54,206 nucleotides of DNA from assembly GCA_030684835.1 (NCBI GenBank), contig JAUXWZ010000050.1:1-54206 (forward strand), read 5' to 3'. This document shows positions 1-9,039 of the stretch, one piece after another. How positions within the stretch are numbered: the first letter of the stretch is position 1; each line of letters begins with the position of its first letter. The notes below the pieces were generated by a model. The model was not told where the DNA came from, ran no database searches, and was given only the letters and a program-made list of their open reading frames with translations. The DNA is from Beijerinckiaceae bacterium. GTDB lineage: Bacteria > Pseudomonadota > Alphaproteobacteria > Rhizobiales > Beijerinckiaceae. A program made the translations under genes and the position numbers.

Positions 1-704
1 TCGCACAGGTATTCGATCACGCCCATATCGTGGCTGATGAAGATGATGCCGAGCCCAATGCGATCGCGCAAATCAAGCAGCAGATTAAGGATTTGCATCT
101 GCACGGACACGTCGAGAGCGGACGCGGCCTCGTCAGCAATAAGAAGGCTCGGCTTCATGATGATAGCGCGCGCAATGCACAAGCGCTGGCGCTGCCCGCC
201 ACTGAACTGGTGCGCATACTTGTCGAGCGAGTCTTCGCTCAAGCCGACAAGCGCGATGTGGCGGCGCACTTCGTCCATGATCGCTGAACGCGAAAGACGC
301 CCCTGGATCCGCAACCCCTCGCCGATGAGCGCACTGACTTTCATGCGCGGGTTTAGCGAACCGTACGGATCTTGAAAGATCATCTGGATACCGCGTTGGG
401 CCGGCGGCACGGTGCGTGCGCCGGGGGCAAAAATCCCGCGTCCGTTCACTTGCAGCGAGCCCGCGTCTGCGCGCTCCAGGCCGAGAAGCACTTTGGCGAG
501 GCTCGATTTTCCACACCCGCTTTCGCCAACCAAACCTACGATTTCGCCAGGCGCGACGTTGAGCGAGACATCATCGAGCGCACGATTTTCTGCACTTTTG
601 GAAAAGAAACCGGTACGGCGCCAAAAAGATTTTGAAACCGCACGCGCCACCAGCAGCGGTTCCCCTTTCGCGTCAACATGCGCGGCGGACGCGGGGACGT
701 TCAA
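1..704 (-). CDS. ABC transporter ATP-binding protein, OppF/DppF type (partial, C-terminus off the window)
   Basis: This is the second ATPase of a peptide/opine-type ABC importer and energises the permeases encoded at 3543-5393. About 234 residues are visible; the C-terminal end lies before base 1. Walker A (GESGCGKS) is near residues 60-67, followed by the Q-loop (IFQD), the signature FSGGQRQR, Walker B (LLIADE) and the H-loop (FISHD). I chose a TTG start at 704: it overlaps the upstream stop as TTGA and has GGGAGA six bases upstream. No ATG or GTG in this frame lies between the upstream stop and the first conserved residues. It is last in the operon and translationally coupled to the ATPase at 701-1714. 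The ABC assignment is certain; the substrate is not visible. Confidence 0.9.
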   Translation of the reverse strand, partial: MNVPASAAHVDAKGEPLLVARAVSKSFWRRTGFFSKSAENRALDDVSLNVAPGEIVGLVGESGCGKSSLAKVLLGLERADAGSLQVNGRGIFAPGARTVPPAQRGIQMIFQDPYGSLNPRMKVSALIGEGLRIQGRLSRSAIMDEVRRHIALVGLSEDSLDKYAHQFSGGQRQRLCIARAIIMKPSLLIADEAASALDVSVQMQILNLLLDLRDRIGLGIIFISHDMGVIEYLC

Positions 705-1714
705 TGCCGTTCTCCCATGTCATTGAGCGGCGCGAGGCACCGGACGGAGTGGTCCTCTTTAACGAAAAGCGGCATGGCGCCCACCCTACAGGCGGCGCGC
801 GCTTGCCCGCACCTATCAACAAACCTACAGCCCTCACGCCAGTCAGCAACGCTCGGCACGGCCCCTTCGATGCCAACCTGACGGCTTCCCTTTGATCGCC
901 GATGCGGAACGCATGCGAGAAGCGCCGCCGTATAGGGATGCGCCGGGCTCTCGATTACCTTGCGCGCCGGGCCCTGCTCCATCATCACGCCACCATAAAG
1001 CACCGCGATCTCGTCGGCATTTTCATAAACAAGCGACAAGTCATGCGAAATGAAGAGCACGGCGAGGCCCATGTCGCGGGCAAGCTCTGCGATGATGTCA
1101 AGCACCTCGCGTTGAATTGTCACGTCGAGGGCCGTGGTCGGCTCGTCGGCGATCAGAAGCTTGGGCTCGTTGATAAGCGCTGCAGCGATCATCACACGCT
1201 GCCGCATGCCTCCGGATAATTCATGCGGGAACGCCTTGAGGATCAATTCCGGATCGCGGAAACGCACGCGCCTCAAAAGTTCGAGTATCCGATCGCGTCG
1301 TTCGACGCCCTTGAAGCGGCCATGCGCATCGACCGCCTCCATCAACTGTCGCTCGACTGTCATCAACGGATTGAGGCTCGACATCGGCTCCTGAAAGATC
1401 ATCGTGATCTCGCAGCCGCGTAATGGCCGCAGCACGCGCTCCGACGCATGCGCCAGATCATGCGCGCCAAACCGGATCGCGCCGTCGATCTCGAGAACGG
1501 CGTCGGGCACAAGACGCATGACCGCGCGCGCGATCATGGTCTTTCCCGACCCGCTTTCCCCAACGAGCGCGAAGAACTGGCCCGGCGCTATCGAGAAGCT
1601 TGCGTTCTCGACGATTTTGAGACGTTGCCCATCGTCCGCGCGGACGAACAACGACAGCCCCTCAATCGACAGCACCGGGCCAGCGGGCGCCGGCTCAGGA
1701 ATGGAATTCGACAT
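701..1714 (-). CDS. ABC transporter ATP-binding protein, OppD/DppD type
   Basis: This is the first ATPase of the left-hand peptide/opine-type importer, 337 residues, normal for the DppD/OppD family. Walker A is GESGSGKT near residue 55, the signature is LSGGMRQR, Walker B is LLIADE and the H-loop is FISHD. The C-terminus carries the oligopeptide-transporter extension with the cysteine pattern C-x5-C-x6-C seen in DppD proteins. I prefer the ATG at 1714 over the TTG at 1723; neither has a clear ribosome site because the start lies inside the end of the upstream hydrolase gene (20-base overlap), which suggests translational coupling. Its stop overlaps the start of the downstream ATPase. It acts on the cytoplasmic face of the inner membrane. 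Confidence 0.93.
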   Translation of the reverse strand: MSNSIPEPAPAGPVLSIEGLSLFVRADDGQRLKIVENASFSIAPGQFFALVGESGSGKTMIARAVMRLVPDAVLEIDGAIRFGAHDLAHASERVLRPLRGCEITMIFQEPMSSLNPLMTVERQLMEAVDAHGRFKGVERRDRILELLRRVRFRDPELILKAFPHELSGGMRQRVMIAAALINEPKLLIADEPTTALDVTIQREVLDIIAELARDMGLAVLFISHDLSLVYENADEIAVLYGGVMMEQGPARKVIESPAHPYTAALLACVPHRRSKGSRQVGIEGAVPSVADWREGCRFVDRCGQARAACRVGAMPLFVKEDHSVRCLAPLNDMGERH

Positions 1715-2633
1715 AGGCGTCAATGCAGCGATTGAAGGCCGCCGGATACTCGCGCATGACGAAATGTCCCGACTTGTTGAAGATGCGAACCTCCGTGTCG
1801 CGCTGCTTGTTCATGAACAGTTCGATCAACTGCATTCCGTTGGAAATGTGCGCGGCTGGATCTTCGTAGCCCCACACGACCAGTGTGGGACAAGGCATGC
1901 CGCGCTCAAGTAGCCAGCGATGGCATTCGTTGCGCTGTTTGAAGAGCTGCGGAAGGAATTGCTTCTTGCCGAGCCCCTCTTCGTTCATTTTGCGAACCGC
2001 GATCTTGTTGCGCTCAGTTTCCGCGATCGCCATGGCGCCATCGAGCCAATCCTCGGTAACGATGCGGGGATTGTAGGAATAGCGCTCGCAGAACCAGCGT
2101 ATCGACTCGCGCGTGAGTTGTGGTTGCGGAGGGTCCTTATGCACAAGGCGCGTGCGCGTGGTGCCCGGCGACAACGTGCCCGAGGAAACGCAGATCACGC
2201 TCTTGGCGAGATCAGGCCGCTCAAGGGCGATGCGCGCCACAACATAGCCGCCGCGAGAATGCCCGCAGAGGTGATAGGGCCCCTTGCCGAGCTTCTCTAG
2301 GAAGCCGATTGCGTGCTGCACGATGGCGTGCATCGTGTAGTCGGCATCGGTCTTGGGGTTATCCGTGTAGCCCTGCCCCAGCTTGTCAAACGCGATCACG
2401 TTGCGCCACTGCTTGAGGACGGGAAAGTTCAGCGCCCACGTCTTGGCCGAGCTCGCACCGTCGCTCGCCCCCATCTGGGCGCCGTGGATCATGACGAGGG
2501 GTTCGCCTTCGCCTTCATCGAAATAACGCGTGCGCACGCCATCGACATCAAGCCACTTCTCCTGCCCCATATCGTCCGACGAGGGATGATAGGCGCGCTG
2601 CTTCAGCGCTTCGTGCTGATACTTATTCGCCAC
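1695..2633 (-). CDS. Alpha/beta-hydrolase, meta-cleavage-product hydrolase-like (copy 2 of a tandem pair)
   Basis: This is a cytoplasmic alpha/beta-hydrolase of 312 residues with no signal peptide. The nucleophile elbow is GHSRGG, the acid sits in WGYEDP and the catalytic histidine in the C-terminal GHFVM. The oxyanion strand reads MIHGAQ. The motif DKLGQGYTDNP resembles the D-x-x-G-x-G-x-S-D segment of BphD-like C-C hydrolases, so a carbon-carbon or ester bond is a plausible target. The longest frame starts with TTG at 2639, but GTG at 2633 sits six bases after AGAGGGGG, so I chose GTG. It overlaps the end of its paralogue at 2623-3519 and the start of the ATPase downstream. Lying inside an ABC-importer operon, it probably acts on the imported compound. 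Confidence 0.88.
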   Translation of the reverse strand: MANKYQHEALKQRAYHPSSDDMGQEKWLDVDGVRTRYFDEGEGEPLVMIHGAQMGASDGASSAKTWALNFPVLKQWRNVIAFDKLGQGYTDNPKTDADYTMHAIVQHAIGFLEKLGKGPYHLCGHSRGGYVVARIALERPDLAKSVICVSSGTLSPGTTRTRLVHKDPPQPQLTRESIRWFCERYSYNPRIVTEDWLDGAMAIAETERNKIAVRKMNEEGLGKKQFLPQLFKQRNECHRWLLERGMPCPTLVVWGYEDPAAHISNGMQLIELFMNKQRDTEVRIFNKSGHFVMREYPAAFNRCIDAYVEFHS

Positions 2634-3519
2634 GGCCAACCCCCTCTACAAACTCTGCGACGACACGATTGAACTCGGCTGCACGCTCCCTGAAGCTGTG
2701 ATGGCCCGCCTGATTGACAACGTGCAAACTTGTACGCAGCTGCTTTCGCGCGATGAGGGAATAAAGCTCCATGCCGTCGGTCAACGGAGCAGTGGGATCG
2801 TTGAACCCCCAGAAAAGCATGATCGGACGCTGCATGCCGACCTTCTCAAGCTTCGTGAAGAACTCTTCCTTGTCTTCAAGCAACTCGGGCAGAAACCTTG
2901 ATGCAAGCAGCCCTTCGTCCTTCATTTTCGCGATGGCGATCTTGTTCTTGGGATCCTCGGTAATCTTCTGCTTCAATGCGATCCACTCGTCCGTCACGTG
3001 CTCGGTCGTGCAGGAATATTTCTCATATACCCACCGTGAGGATTCAAGCGTGCCGGCCTTGTGCGGATTGAGCGCGAAGACAAGCTCGTTGCGTCCGGGT
3101 CCAGGCGACGCCGTGTTCGAATCGATCAACGTGCAGCTTTCAATGAGGCGCGGATAATCGAGCGTCGTGCGCGCGACCACATAGCCACCACGCGAATGGC
3201 CGACCACGTTGAAGGGGCCGCCGCCGAGAGTCTTTAGAAAACCCGCGAAGTGCCGCACGGCGGCAGCCATTGTGTAGTCTTCGTCGCGCTTGGGGTTATC
3301 CGTGTAGCCCTGCCCGAGGCGATCGATTGAAATGACGCGGAAGTTCTTCGCGAGCTCGACGAAGTTAAGATGGAAATCTTCCGCGTTTGCGCCGCCAGAA
3401 GCGTCACCTTTTGTTCCGCCATGAACAAGGACTATGGGGCGACCCGAACCCGCTTCGAAGTACCGCGTTCGTATGCCGTCCACGTCTATCCATTTTTCGC
3501 CGAATTCCTGTAGCGACAT
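2623..3519 (-). CDS. Alpha/beta-hydrolase, meta-cleavage-product hydrolase-like (copy 1 of a tandem pair)
   Basis: This 298-residue cytoplasmic alpha/beta-hydrolase is clearly paralogous to the next gene: both share K-W-[IL]-D-V-D-G, LGQGYTDNP and GHSRGGYVVAR. The nucleophile is the serine of GHSRGG, the acid is in WGFNDP and the histidine in AGHHSF. An upstream in-frame extension to 3705 is rejected. It runs through the end of the permease gene and is arginine-rich, while the ATG at 3519 has AAGGAG at ideal spacing. Only 23 bases separate it from the permease stop, so it is in the operon. Sequence drift between the copies outside the catalytic core suggests different substrates or successive steps. 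Family-level function is secure; the reaction is unknown. Confidence 0.9.
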   Translation of the reverse strand: MSLQEFGEKWIDVDGIRTRYFEAGSGRPIVLVHGGTKGDASGGANAEDFHLNFVELAKNFRVISIDRLGQGYTDNPKRDEDYTMAAAVRHFAGFLKTLGGGPFNVVGHSRGGYVVARTTLDYPRLIESCTLIDSNTASPGPGRNELVFALNPHKAGTLESSRWVYEKYSCTTEHVTDEWIALKQKITEDPKNKIAIAKMKDEGLLASRFLPELLEDKEEFFTKLEKVGMQRPIMLFWGFNDPTAPLTDGMELYSLIARKQLRTSLHVVNQAGHHSFRERAAEFNRVVAEFVEGVGRGE

Positions 3520-3542
3520 CACAGACTCCTTTTCGACGTTTC

Positions 3543-4376
3543 TCACCTGAGATTCAATGCGCCCTTTGGATCGAGCAGATCGCGCAGCCAATCTCCAAGT
3601 AGATTTAAGCCGAGCACGGTCACGAAAATGCCAAGGCCGGGAAAAACGGCGATCCACCATGCGCCGACGACGTAGGAGCGCCCTTCCGCAAGCATGCCTC
3701 CCCATGTCGGAATTTCCGGGGGAACGCCAAGGCCAAGGAATGAAAGACTGGCCTCAGCGAGGATGGCCGTGGCCATGGAAAACGTAGCGATGACAATTGC
3801 GGCGGCGAGCAGATTGGGCAGGATATGCCGCGTTATAATCCAGGAGGTTCCGCCGCCCATCACCTGCGAAGCGGCGACGAACTCGCGGTTGCGCAGCACA
3901 AGGGCCTGCGCGCGAGCGATGCGGCTGTAGGGTATCCACCTCTGGATAGAGAGCGCAAAGATGATGTTGGTGAGGCTCTGACCAAAAAAGGCGAGGATCG
4001 CCAGCGCAAGGAGAATTGGCGGAAACGCCCAGAACGTTTCAACGATCTTTTGCAGAATGATGTCGCGCACGCCGCCCCAGTAACCGGACAAGGCGCCGAA
4101 CAGGACGCCAAACACGCCTGAAAGCACGACAATCACTGTCGCGATCAAAAGCGAAACGCGCGCGCCGGACACCATTCGCGCGAGAATATCCCGCCCCAGA
4201 TGGTCGGTGCCCAGATAGTATCGCGTCGCGTCGAAGCTCGGCGGCTGCAGCGATGAAAGCAGGTCCTGCTCCTGCGCTCCGTGCGGCGTAATGAAATTTC
4301 CAAACACGGCTAGTACGATGACCAGAAACATGCAGGTCGCGCCGATAATGAACTTGGCGTTGAGGAACGTCTTCAT
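3543..4376 (-). CDS. ABC transporter permease, DppC/OppC type
   Basis: This inner-membrane permease has 277 residues. An N-terminal anchor helix (about residues 9-29) and a short periplasmic segment lead to the motif LGTDHLGRD, which is characteristic of DppC/OppC. Five further hydrophobic helices follow, and the EAA-type cytoplasmic loop (A-A-x-x-M-G-G-G near residue 170) contacts the ATPases. The C-terminal FNLLGD-like motif appears as LNLLGDWLRD. The start ATG at 4376 is preceded by AGGAA and lies three bases after the stop of the DppB-type gene. It pairs with that gene to form the channel. The substrate is unknown. Confidence 0.93.
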   Translation of the reverse strand: MKTFLNAKFIIGATCMFLVIVLAVFGNFITPHGAQEQDLLSSLQPPSFDATRYYLGTDHLGRDILARMVSGARVSLLIATVIVVLSGVFGVLFGALSGYWGGVRDIILQKIVETFWAFPPILLALAILAFFGQSLTNIIFALSIQRWIPYSRIARAQALVLRNREFVAASQVMGGGTSWIITRHILPNLLAAAIVIATFSMATAILAEASLSFLGLGVPPEIPTWGGMLAEGRSYVVGAWWIAVFPGLGIFVTVLGLNLLGDWLRDLLDPKGALNLR

Positions 4377-4379
4377 TTC

Positions 4380-5393
4380 CTACACCGCCTGCGATGCGCG
4401 GATGCGCGGGTCGACCATGAAGTAGATGATGTCGATCAGCACGTTGATGAAGATGAACATCGTCGTATACGCGACGACGATACCTGTCACGAGCGGTATG
4501 TCGCGCACCGAAATCGCCTGATAAAGCAGTGTTCCCAGGCCCGGCCAGGAGAACACGACTTCAACGATAATGCTGCCTGAAATGAGTACGCCCAGCTCAA
4601 GGCCGATGATTGTGACAATCGGCACGGCCGCATTGGGCATCAGATGATGGCGGATGATCTCGCCGCGCTTTAGCCCCTTGGAGACTGCCGTCGTGATGAA
4701 CTCTTCCTGCGCGACGTCGATGACCGCCCCGCGTGTGATGCGTGCGATGACGCCGATCATCCCAAAGGCGAGCGTGAGCGCAGGGAGGATGATGTAGCTT
4801 GAAATCAGCCCGAGAAGATCGAGGCGCCAGGCGAGTATCGCGTCGAGCAAGTAAATGCCCGTCACGTGCGGCAAAGTCACACCATAAGGCAGGCGCCCGG
4901 CTGAAGGCAGCAGGTTCAATTCTGCGGAAAGAAACAGGACGAGCAAAATGCCCAGCCAAAAGGTTGGCGTGCTGACGCCGGCAATGGCGAAGACGGAAAT
5001 CGCGCCGTCGAGCGCCGATCCCTTGCGCAGGGCCGCAATGATGCCGAGTGGAATAGCCACAATCGCAGCCAGGGCCAAGGCGATGAACGCAAGTTCGATT
5101 GTCGCTGGAAGACGTTCAACGATCAGGCTGAATACGTCTGCTCCGTATCGATACGAGCGACCAAAGTCGAGCTGCAGGGATGCAAGGAGAAAGCGCCAAT
5201 ATTGTTCGAGGATGGGACGGTCCAGCCCCCACCGCTCGCGAACGCGCGCGACCTCTTCCTCACCCGCATCGTCCGGCACGAGAAGGTCAGCCGCGTCGCC
5301 CGGAGCCAGCCGCAACAGAACGAACAGCACGAGAGTAACGAGAAAGAGGACCGGTATAACGCCCAGTAAGCGAAGCACAATGGCGCGCACCAT
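4380..5393 (-). CDS. ABC transporter permease, DppB/OppB type
   Basis: This inner-membrane permease has 337 residues, the usual DppB length. The first helix is at residues 9-29 and is followed by RLAPGD, the family's conserved N-terminal motif. The region GLDRPILEQYWRFL and the segment LDFGRSY match the periplasmic part of DppB, and five more helices follow. The EAA loop lies near residue 235 (AVSKGLKRGEII) and the C-terminus ends in VDPRIRAS. The ATG at 5393 has GAGGA just upstream, and the gene lies 38 bases after the binding-protein stop. It forms the translocation pore with the DppC-type permease encoded next. Confidence 0.93.
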   Translation of the reverse strand: MVRAIVLRLLGVIPVLFLVTLVLFVLLRLAPGDAADLLVPDDAGEEEVARVRERWGLDRPILEQYWRFLLASLQLDFGRSYRYGADVFSLIVERLPATIELAFIALALAAIVAIPLGIIAALRKGSALDGAISVFAIAGVSTPTFWLGILLVLFLSAELNLLPSAGRLPYGVTLPHVTGIYLLDAILAWRLDLLGLISSYIILPALTLAFGMIGVIARITRGAVIDVAQEEFITTAVSKGLKRGEIIRHHLMPNAAVPIVTIIGLELGVLISGSIIVEVVFSWPGLGTLLYQAISVRDIPLVTGIVVAYTTMFIFINVLIDIIYFMVDPRIRASQAV

Positions 5394-5431
5394 TCCTCAA
5401 GTCTCCCTGACGCAGGTCGCTTCCAAAGCGA

Positions 5432-6970
5432 TCACTTCATCTTCGACCGCGGCAGCCAAAATTCTCCCGAGCGTTCAACTGCGAGCTCCACGTTAGCGCG
5501 CAGGCCCGTAATGACCGAATGCGTCCACATAAAGTGCGTCGGCACATCGTCGATCAGTAGCTGGTTCAATTCACGCCAGAGCTGGCAGCGTTTCTGCGGA
5601 TCCGCTTCCCCATATTGCTGCTTGAGGAGCGCGTCGAACTTCGGGTTCGAATACTGGACGCGCGGCGATCCCCCCGTGCCGTAAAGCTGCCCGGCAGGAT
5701 CGGACGCGTCGAACACCGAGCCGCGTCCCATGTAGTAGAAGGGGGAACGACCACGACGCACCTCTGACCAGAAATTCGCGTATTCCGGCGTATGCAGTCG
5801 AACCTTGAAGCCCGTCTGCCGGAGCATCTGCGCGACAACTTCGGCGACCTGCCGGTCCGATATGTAGCGACCTACGGCCGTGTAGAAATCGATCTCCGGC
5901 CCCCCGTCCTTGAAGCCGGCATCGGCGAGTAGCTCCTTCGCGCGCGCCGGATTGAACTCGAGGACACGATCAGGCTTGCCGGTGTAGCAAAACTGGTTGG
6001 GACCGATAATGCCGTCCTGCACGAGGGCATGCCCGCCCAGCAGGCGATCGACAATCAGCTGCCGATTGATCGAATGCGCCACTGCCTTGCGAAGCCGAAC
6101 GTCCGTCCACGGCTCCATCTTGTTGTTGAAGGCGAGAAACATCACTTCGATGCCGCCGGTCTTCTGGACCTTTACATCCTTGCGCCCTTCCAGGCGGCGA
6201 ATAAGCTGCGGCGGTATGAGGCGAGCGACCTGTACTTCCCCGTTGAGGAGCGCAGTCACGCGCTGCTCGGGTTCACGCATCTGCTGAAGAATGACGACGT
6301 CGGGCGCCTCCTTCGGGTCATAACCGTCGACCTCGCGCCAATCCGGATTCTTGCGTAGCACGGCGCGTCGGTCGGAGGCGTACTCCTCAAGCCTGTACGG
6401 TCCCCAGCCAAAAGCAAACTTCTTGTCGGCCTCACGCCCATGCTTGGCGAACAATTCTGCGGAGGTGACGATAAAGCGATCAAACAGCGCGCTCACAAGG
6501 TTGACCGCCGGCTGCTTGGTCTTGATGTCGAACGTCAGGTCGTCAATCGGAACAATCGAATCAACCATTGCCACGAACGACGAATGAACGCTCTCCTTGT
6601 CTGTGCGAATTCGCTGGAGCGTGTGAACCACATCCGCAGATGTCGGCCCCGGTCCACCGTCATGCCGCTTCAGCCCCTTGCGCAGCGTAAAGCGCCACGT
6701 GACCGGGTCAATCATCTCCCACTTCTCGGCGAGGATGCCGACAGGCTTGCCTGCGGTATGGTCAAATCGCCCGAGACATCCATAAATGTGGCACCACATG
6801 GAGTACACGGGCGCGGAAGACTCGCCATATGGATGGTCTGTCGTCATCGGCTCGGTGGCTGTGATCGTCATGATGCGCTCTTGCGCTGCGCTTAAAGCAG
6901 TGGATGCAAGCAGAGCTGCAAGGCTCAACAAAGCTGAGGTCAGAAGCTGAACAGGACGCACGCCGACCAT
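5432..6970 (-). CDS. ABC transporter substrate-binding protein, SBP family 5
   Basis: This periplasmic binding protein (512 residues) delivers the ligand to the importer encoded downstream. A Sec signal peptide is visible: a short basic N-terminus, a leucine-rich core at about residues 8-25 and a likely cut after A-L-S-A-A-Q. Family-5 landmarks include W-x-F-x-L-R-K-G, H-D-G-x-x-x-T-S-A-D-V, F-L-A-F-N and V-R-K-A-V-like segments in order. The ATG at 6970 is preferred over a start at 7003 because it has GGAG seven bases upstream and gives a clean signal peptide. It is first in the left operon, so the promoter should lie in the 6971-7538 gap. Family 5 binds peptides, nickel, opines and many other ligands, so the ligand is open. 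Confidence 0.92.
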   Translation of the reverse strand: MVGVRPVQLLTSALLSLAALLASTALSAAQERIMTITATEPMTTDHPYGESSAPVYSMWCHIYGCLGRFDHTAGKPVGILAEKWEMIDPVTWRFTLRKGLKRHDGGPGPTSADVVHTLQRIRTDKESVHSSFVAMVDSIVPIDDLTFDIKTKQPAVNLVSALFDRFIVTSAELFAKHGREADKKFAFGWGPYRLEEYASDRRAVLRKNPDWREVDGYDPKEAPDVVILQQMREPEQRVTALLNGEVQVARLIPPQLIRRLEGRKDVKVQKTGGIEVMFLAFNNKMEPWTDVRLRKAVAHSINRQLIVDRLLGGHALVQDGIIGPNQFCYTGKPDRVLEFNPARAKELLADAGFKDGGPEIDFYTAVGRYISDRQVAEVVAQMLRQTGFKVRLHTPEYANFWSEVRRGRSPFYYMGRGSVFDASDPAGQLYGTGGSPRVQYSNPKFDALLKQQYGEADPQKRCQLWRELNQLLIDDVPTHFMWTHSVITGLRANVELAVERSGEFWLPRSKMK

Positions 6971-7538
6971 ATCTTGCTCCGTTTCTGCGCGGCTTTCGCG
7001 CATCGAAAGTCATCCGATAACCAGCGCTTTCACGTTCGTTGTGCTGCGCTTCGTCTCGTAACGCCATAGGCGACAAGGAAGAGTATTCAGCCCCTTCATA
7101 GCGGCGTCAAGCCGCCGCTAATTATCCAGCTTCACCGCCAGTCGCCGTGGAGGTCTGCGCGAAGCTTCAACACGCATGTGCAGATCGCAAGCAGGCTGAT
7201 CGAACTTTTCATTCCTGGCGTCACGTAAAGACGAGCGTCTGCGCGCTGATCTCCCTGCGACTTGCTAGGCTTGTACATGTCGTTCCCGCTCGCCTTTTTC
7301 ACGCATGGACTTTTGTCGCGGATCTTGAGCATCGAAGACACACAGCGTGAACAAAAATACCGACGCCGCTGATTGTCATAGAGGGATTGCCTGACGTTGG
7401 TCGGTCGCGCTGGTGATGGTCATTTCGACGCATTGAGCCTCCCGGCTAGCTTGAGTTTGGCGCCGTTTAGCAGTGCGCGGCGTTTGCAACCGGTTAACCT
7501 TTCGCGATCAGGTTCGCTCCGTAATCCATGGAGGACTT
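6971..7538. other. Intergenic gap with the divergent promoters of the left ABC operon and gapR
   Basis: This stretch of about 570 bases separates the divergent binding-protein gene and gapR. Open frames of up to about 70 codons on both strands (for example 7132-7341 minus) have no ribosome site, no recognisable motif and overlapping alternatives, so I do not call them. The gapR ribosome site GGAGGA lies at its right edge. No strong inverted repeat or riboswitch was recognised. Confidence 0.4.
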
Positions 7539-7805
7539 ATGTCGGAGTTTGAAGGTCAGGTTGGCGCGCGAATCCGTTCGATCATCGAGCGCGTCGAGAA
7601 CGTTGAAGCCGAGATCAAGGAACTGAACGAGGGCAAGAAAGAAATTTTCGCAGAGGCGAAAGCGGACGGCTTTGATACGAAGGTGCTGAAAGAGATCATC
7701 AAAATGCGGAAAGAGGAAAAGGCGGAACGCGACGAGCGCGACGCTCTGCTCGACCTCTACATGCGAGCTATTGAGGGCGCAGAGGTCCAGAGCAAAGCGG
7801 CGTGA
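7539..7805 (+). CDS. gapR: GapR/UPF0335 (DUF2312) family nucleoid-associated protein
   Basis: This 88-residue, highly charged, coiled-coil-rich protein matches the DUF2312/UPF0335 family. Its Caulobacter member GapR binds AT-rich, overtwisted DNA ahead of replication and transcription. Visible hallmarks are an N-terminal heptad region (I-R-S-I-I-E-R-V-E-N-V-E-x-E-I), the segment IFAEAKADGFD, then KVLKEIIKMRK and a C-terminal helix with LLDLYM. The start ATG at 7539 has GGAGGA four bases upstream; the longer frame from 7473 lacks a ribosome site. The family is restricted almost entirely to Alphaproteobacteria, so this gene is the best taxonomic marker in the window. It stands alone, with its own terminator at 7822-7857, among accessory genes. 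Confidence 0.93.
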   Translation: MSEFEGQVGARIRSIIERVENVEAEIKELNEGKKEIFAEAKADGFDTKVLKEIIKMRKEEKAERDERDALLDLYMRAIEGAEVQSKAA

Positions 7806-7821
7806 GCAATCCGCGATAAAT

Positions 7822-7857
7822 AAACGCTCGCGCAGCAGCATTTGTGCGCGAGCGTTT
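7822..7857 (+). terminator. Rho-independent terminator of gapR
   Basis: A perfect 13-base inverted repeat (AAACGCTCGCGCA / TGCGCGAGCGTTT) with a 10-base loop begins 16 bases after the gapR stop. The A-rich 5' arm and T-ending 3' arm make it usable on both strands, although the terminal U run is only three bases. Confidence 0.8.
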
Positions 7858-7986
7858 CGATGAGACGCGCTAAATGCAACGCGCGCGAAACATGCAAGGG
7901 CCTGCCCATGGCCCATATAGCGATGCGCGGGTCCGTGGGCCTGGCTGCCTTATGACGTGACGCCGCTGCTTATTCGTAGCACCCCA

Positions 7987-9009
7987 TCATTTGGTGGCGC
8001 TTTTAACAGCTTCAACAGCATCTCTCGAAGTCTTATTAAGTTCACTAACGAGCTTTTCGATCTCCTCGCCTGACACAGGAGAGAGCTCAAGATTCGCTTT
8101 CTGGGCAAACTCAAGTAGGACGGGATCCCGCATCGAGTCCGCAAACCCGCTCCTGAGCGCCTTCACGTATTCCGCGGGCGTGCCCGGGGGCGCGATGAAC
8201 GGCCGGCCAGCCTCTTGCGGGCCAAGTAGCAGGCGCAGTGCCGCACGATCCGTTTCGCTCTTTGCACGTTCAACGATTGTCACAACGTCCTGCAACTCAG
8301 GATGTTTGCTGACAGAGAATTGTGCAACGACGTTGATTTTCTTTTCACGCACCCAATCCGCTGCAGTGCTTTTCAGGCTCGACCACGAGTCGCCGCAATT
8401 GCCGACGATTTCGCCTCGCTCCATCGCTAATCGCACATCACTGCTTCCCTTGTATCCAGGAATTATTTGCAAGTTGGCCCCAAACATATTCCGCATGATA
8501 GCAGTGTGCTGGTAGCGAGCGTCAGATGGTCCAGTGGCGCCCATGGCGATTGGCTTACCCGGGCGGAACAGATCTTCCCAGCTTGCGACGCCAGAGTCGC
8601 GCCAAGTAATGCAAACATTATATCCCTTAGCCATACTGCCGACCCACACCAATTCTGTCGGATTGTATTTGGCGTTCTGTTCACCGAGCATTGGCGCAAT
8701 CATCAATGTCGGGTCAAAGATCGCAAGAACCTGCCCATTCTTTGGGGCAACGGAAGCGATGTGATTGACGGCGACGAGGCTGCCTGCACCAGGCATATTG
8801 CGGATAACGACGCTGGGAGAGCCTGGCAGATGCTTGCCGAATACTTGGCTTAAGGCACGGCCGTAGGCGTCGTACCCACCCCCCGCCGCAAAACCCACAA
8901 GGATCTCAACAGTTTTCCCTTTATACATCTCCTGTGAAAGCGCGGGTGCGAACGTGAAAAAACCGAGCGCCCCACCTACCACTGCTCGCCCAACATACTT
9001 CAAAGCCAT
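7987..9009 (-). CDS. Bug/TctC-family periplasmic solute-binding protein (orphan)
   Basis: This is a 340-residue binding protein of the tripartite tricarboxylate transporter family. A Sec signal peptide (about 25 residues, likely cut after A-L-S-Q) precedes the family's first strand motif VEILVGFAAGGGYD, the site that grips a ligand carboxylate through main-chain atoms and water. NMPGAGS near residue 70 is the second conserved Bug motif. The ATG at 9009 has GGAGGAGG upstream. No TctA or TctB membrane subunit is encoded in the window, so it is an orphan, as most Bug proteins are. Its GC is lower than that of the ABC operons. The ligand is probably a carboxylate; its identity is unknown. Confidence 0.9.
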   Translation of the reverse strand: MALKYVGRAVVGGALGFFTFAPALSQEMYKGKTVEILVGFAAGGGYDAYGRALSQVFGKHLPGSPSVVIRNMPGAGSLVAVNHIASVAPKNGQVLAIFDPTLMIAPMLGEQNAKYNPTELVWVGSMAKGYNVCITWRDSGVASWEDLFRPGKPIAMGATGPSDARYQHTAIMRNMFGANLQIIPGYKGSSDVRLAMERGEIVGNCGDSWSSLKSTAADWVREKKINVVAQFSVSKHPELQDVVTIVERAKSETDRAALRLLLGPQEAGRPFIAPPGTPAEYVKALRSGFADSMRDPVLLEFAQKANLELSPVSGEEIEKLVSELNKTSRDAVEAVKSATK

Positions 9010-9039
9010 GCATTCCTCCTCCCGATTTCACCAGGACGA

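Noticed and set aside
7132..7341. 69-codon minus-strand frame in the gapR upstream gap
   Set aside because: There is no ribosome site and no recognised motif, and a 67-codon frame on the opposite strand covers the same bases.
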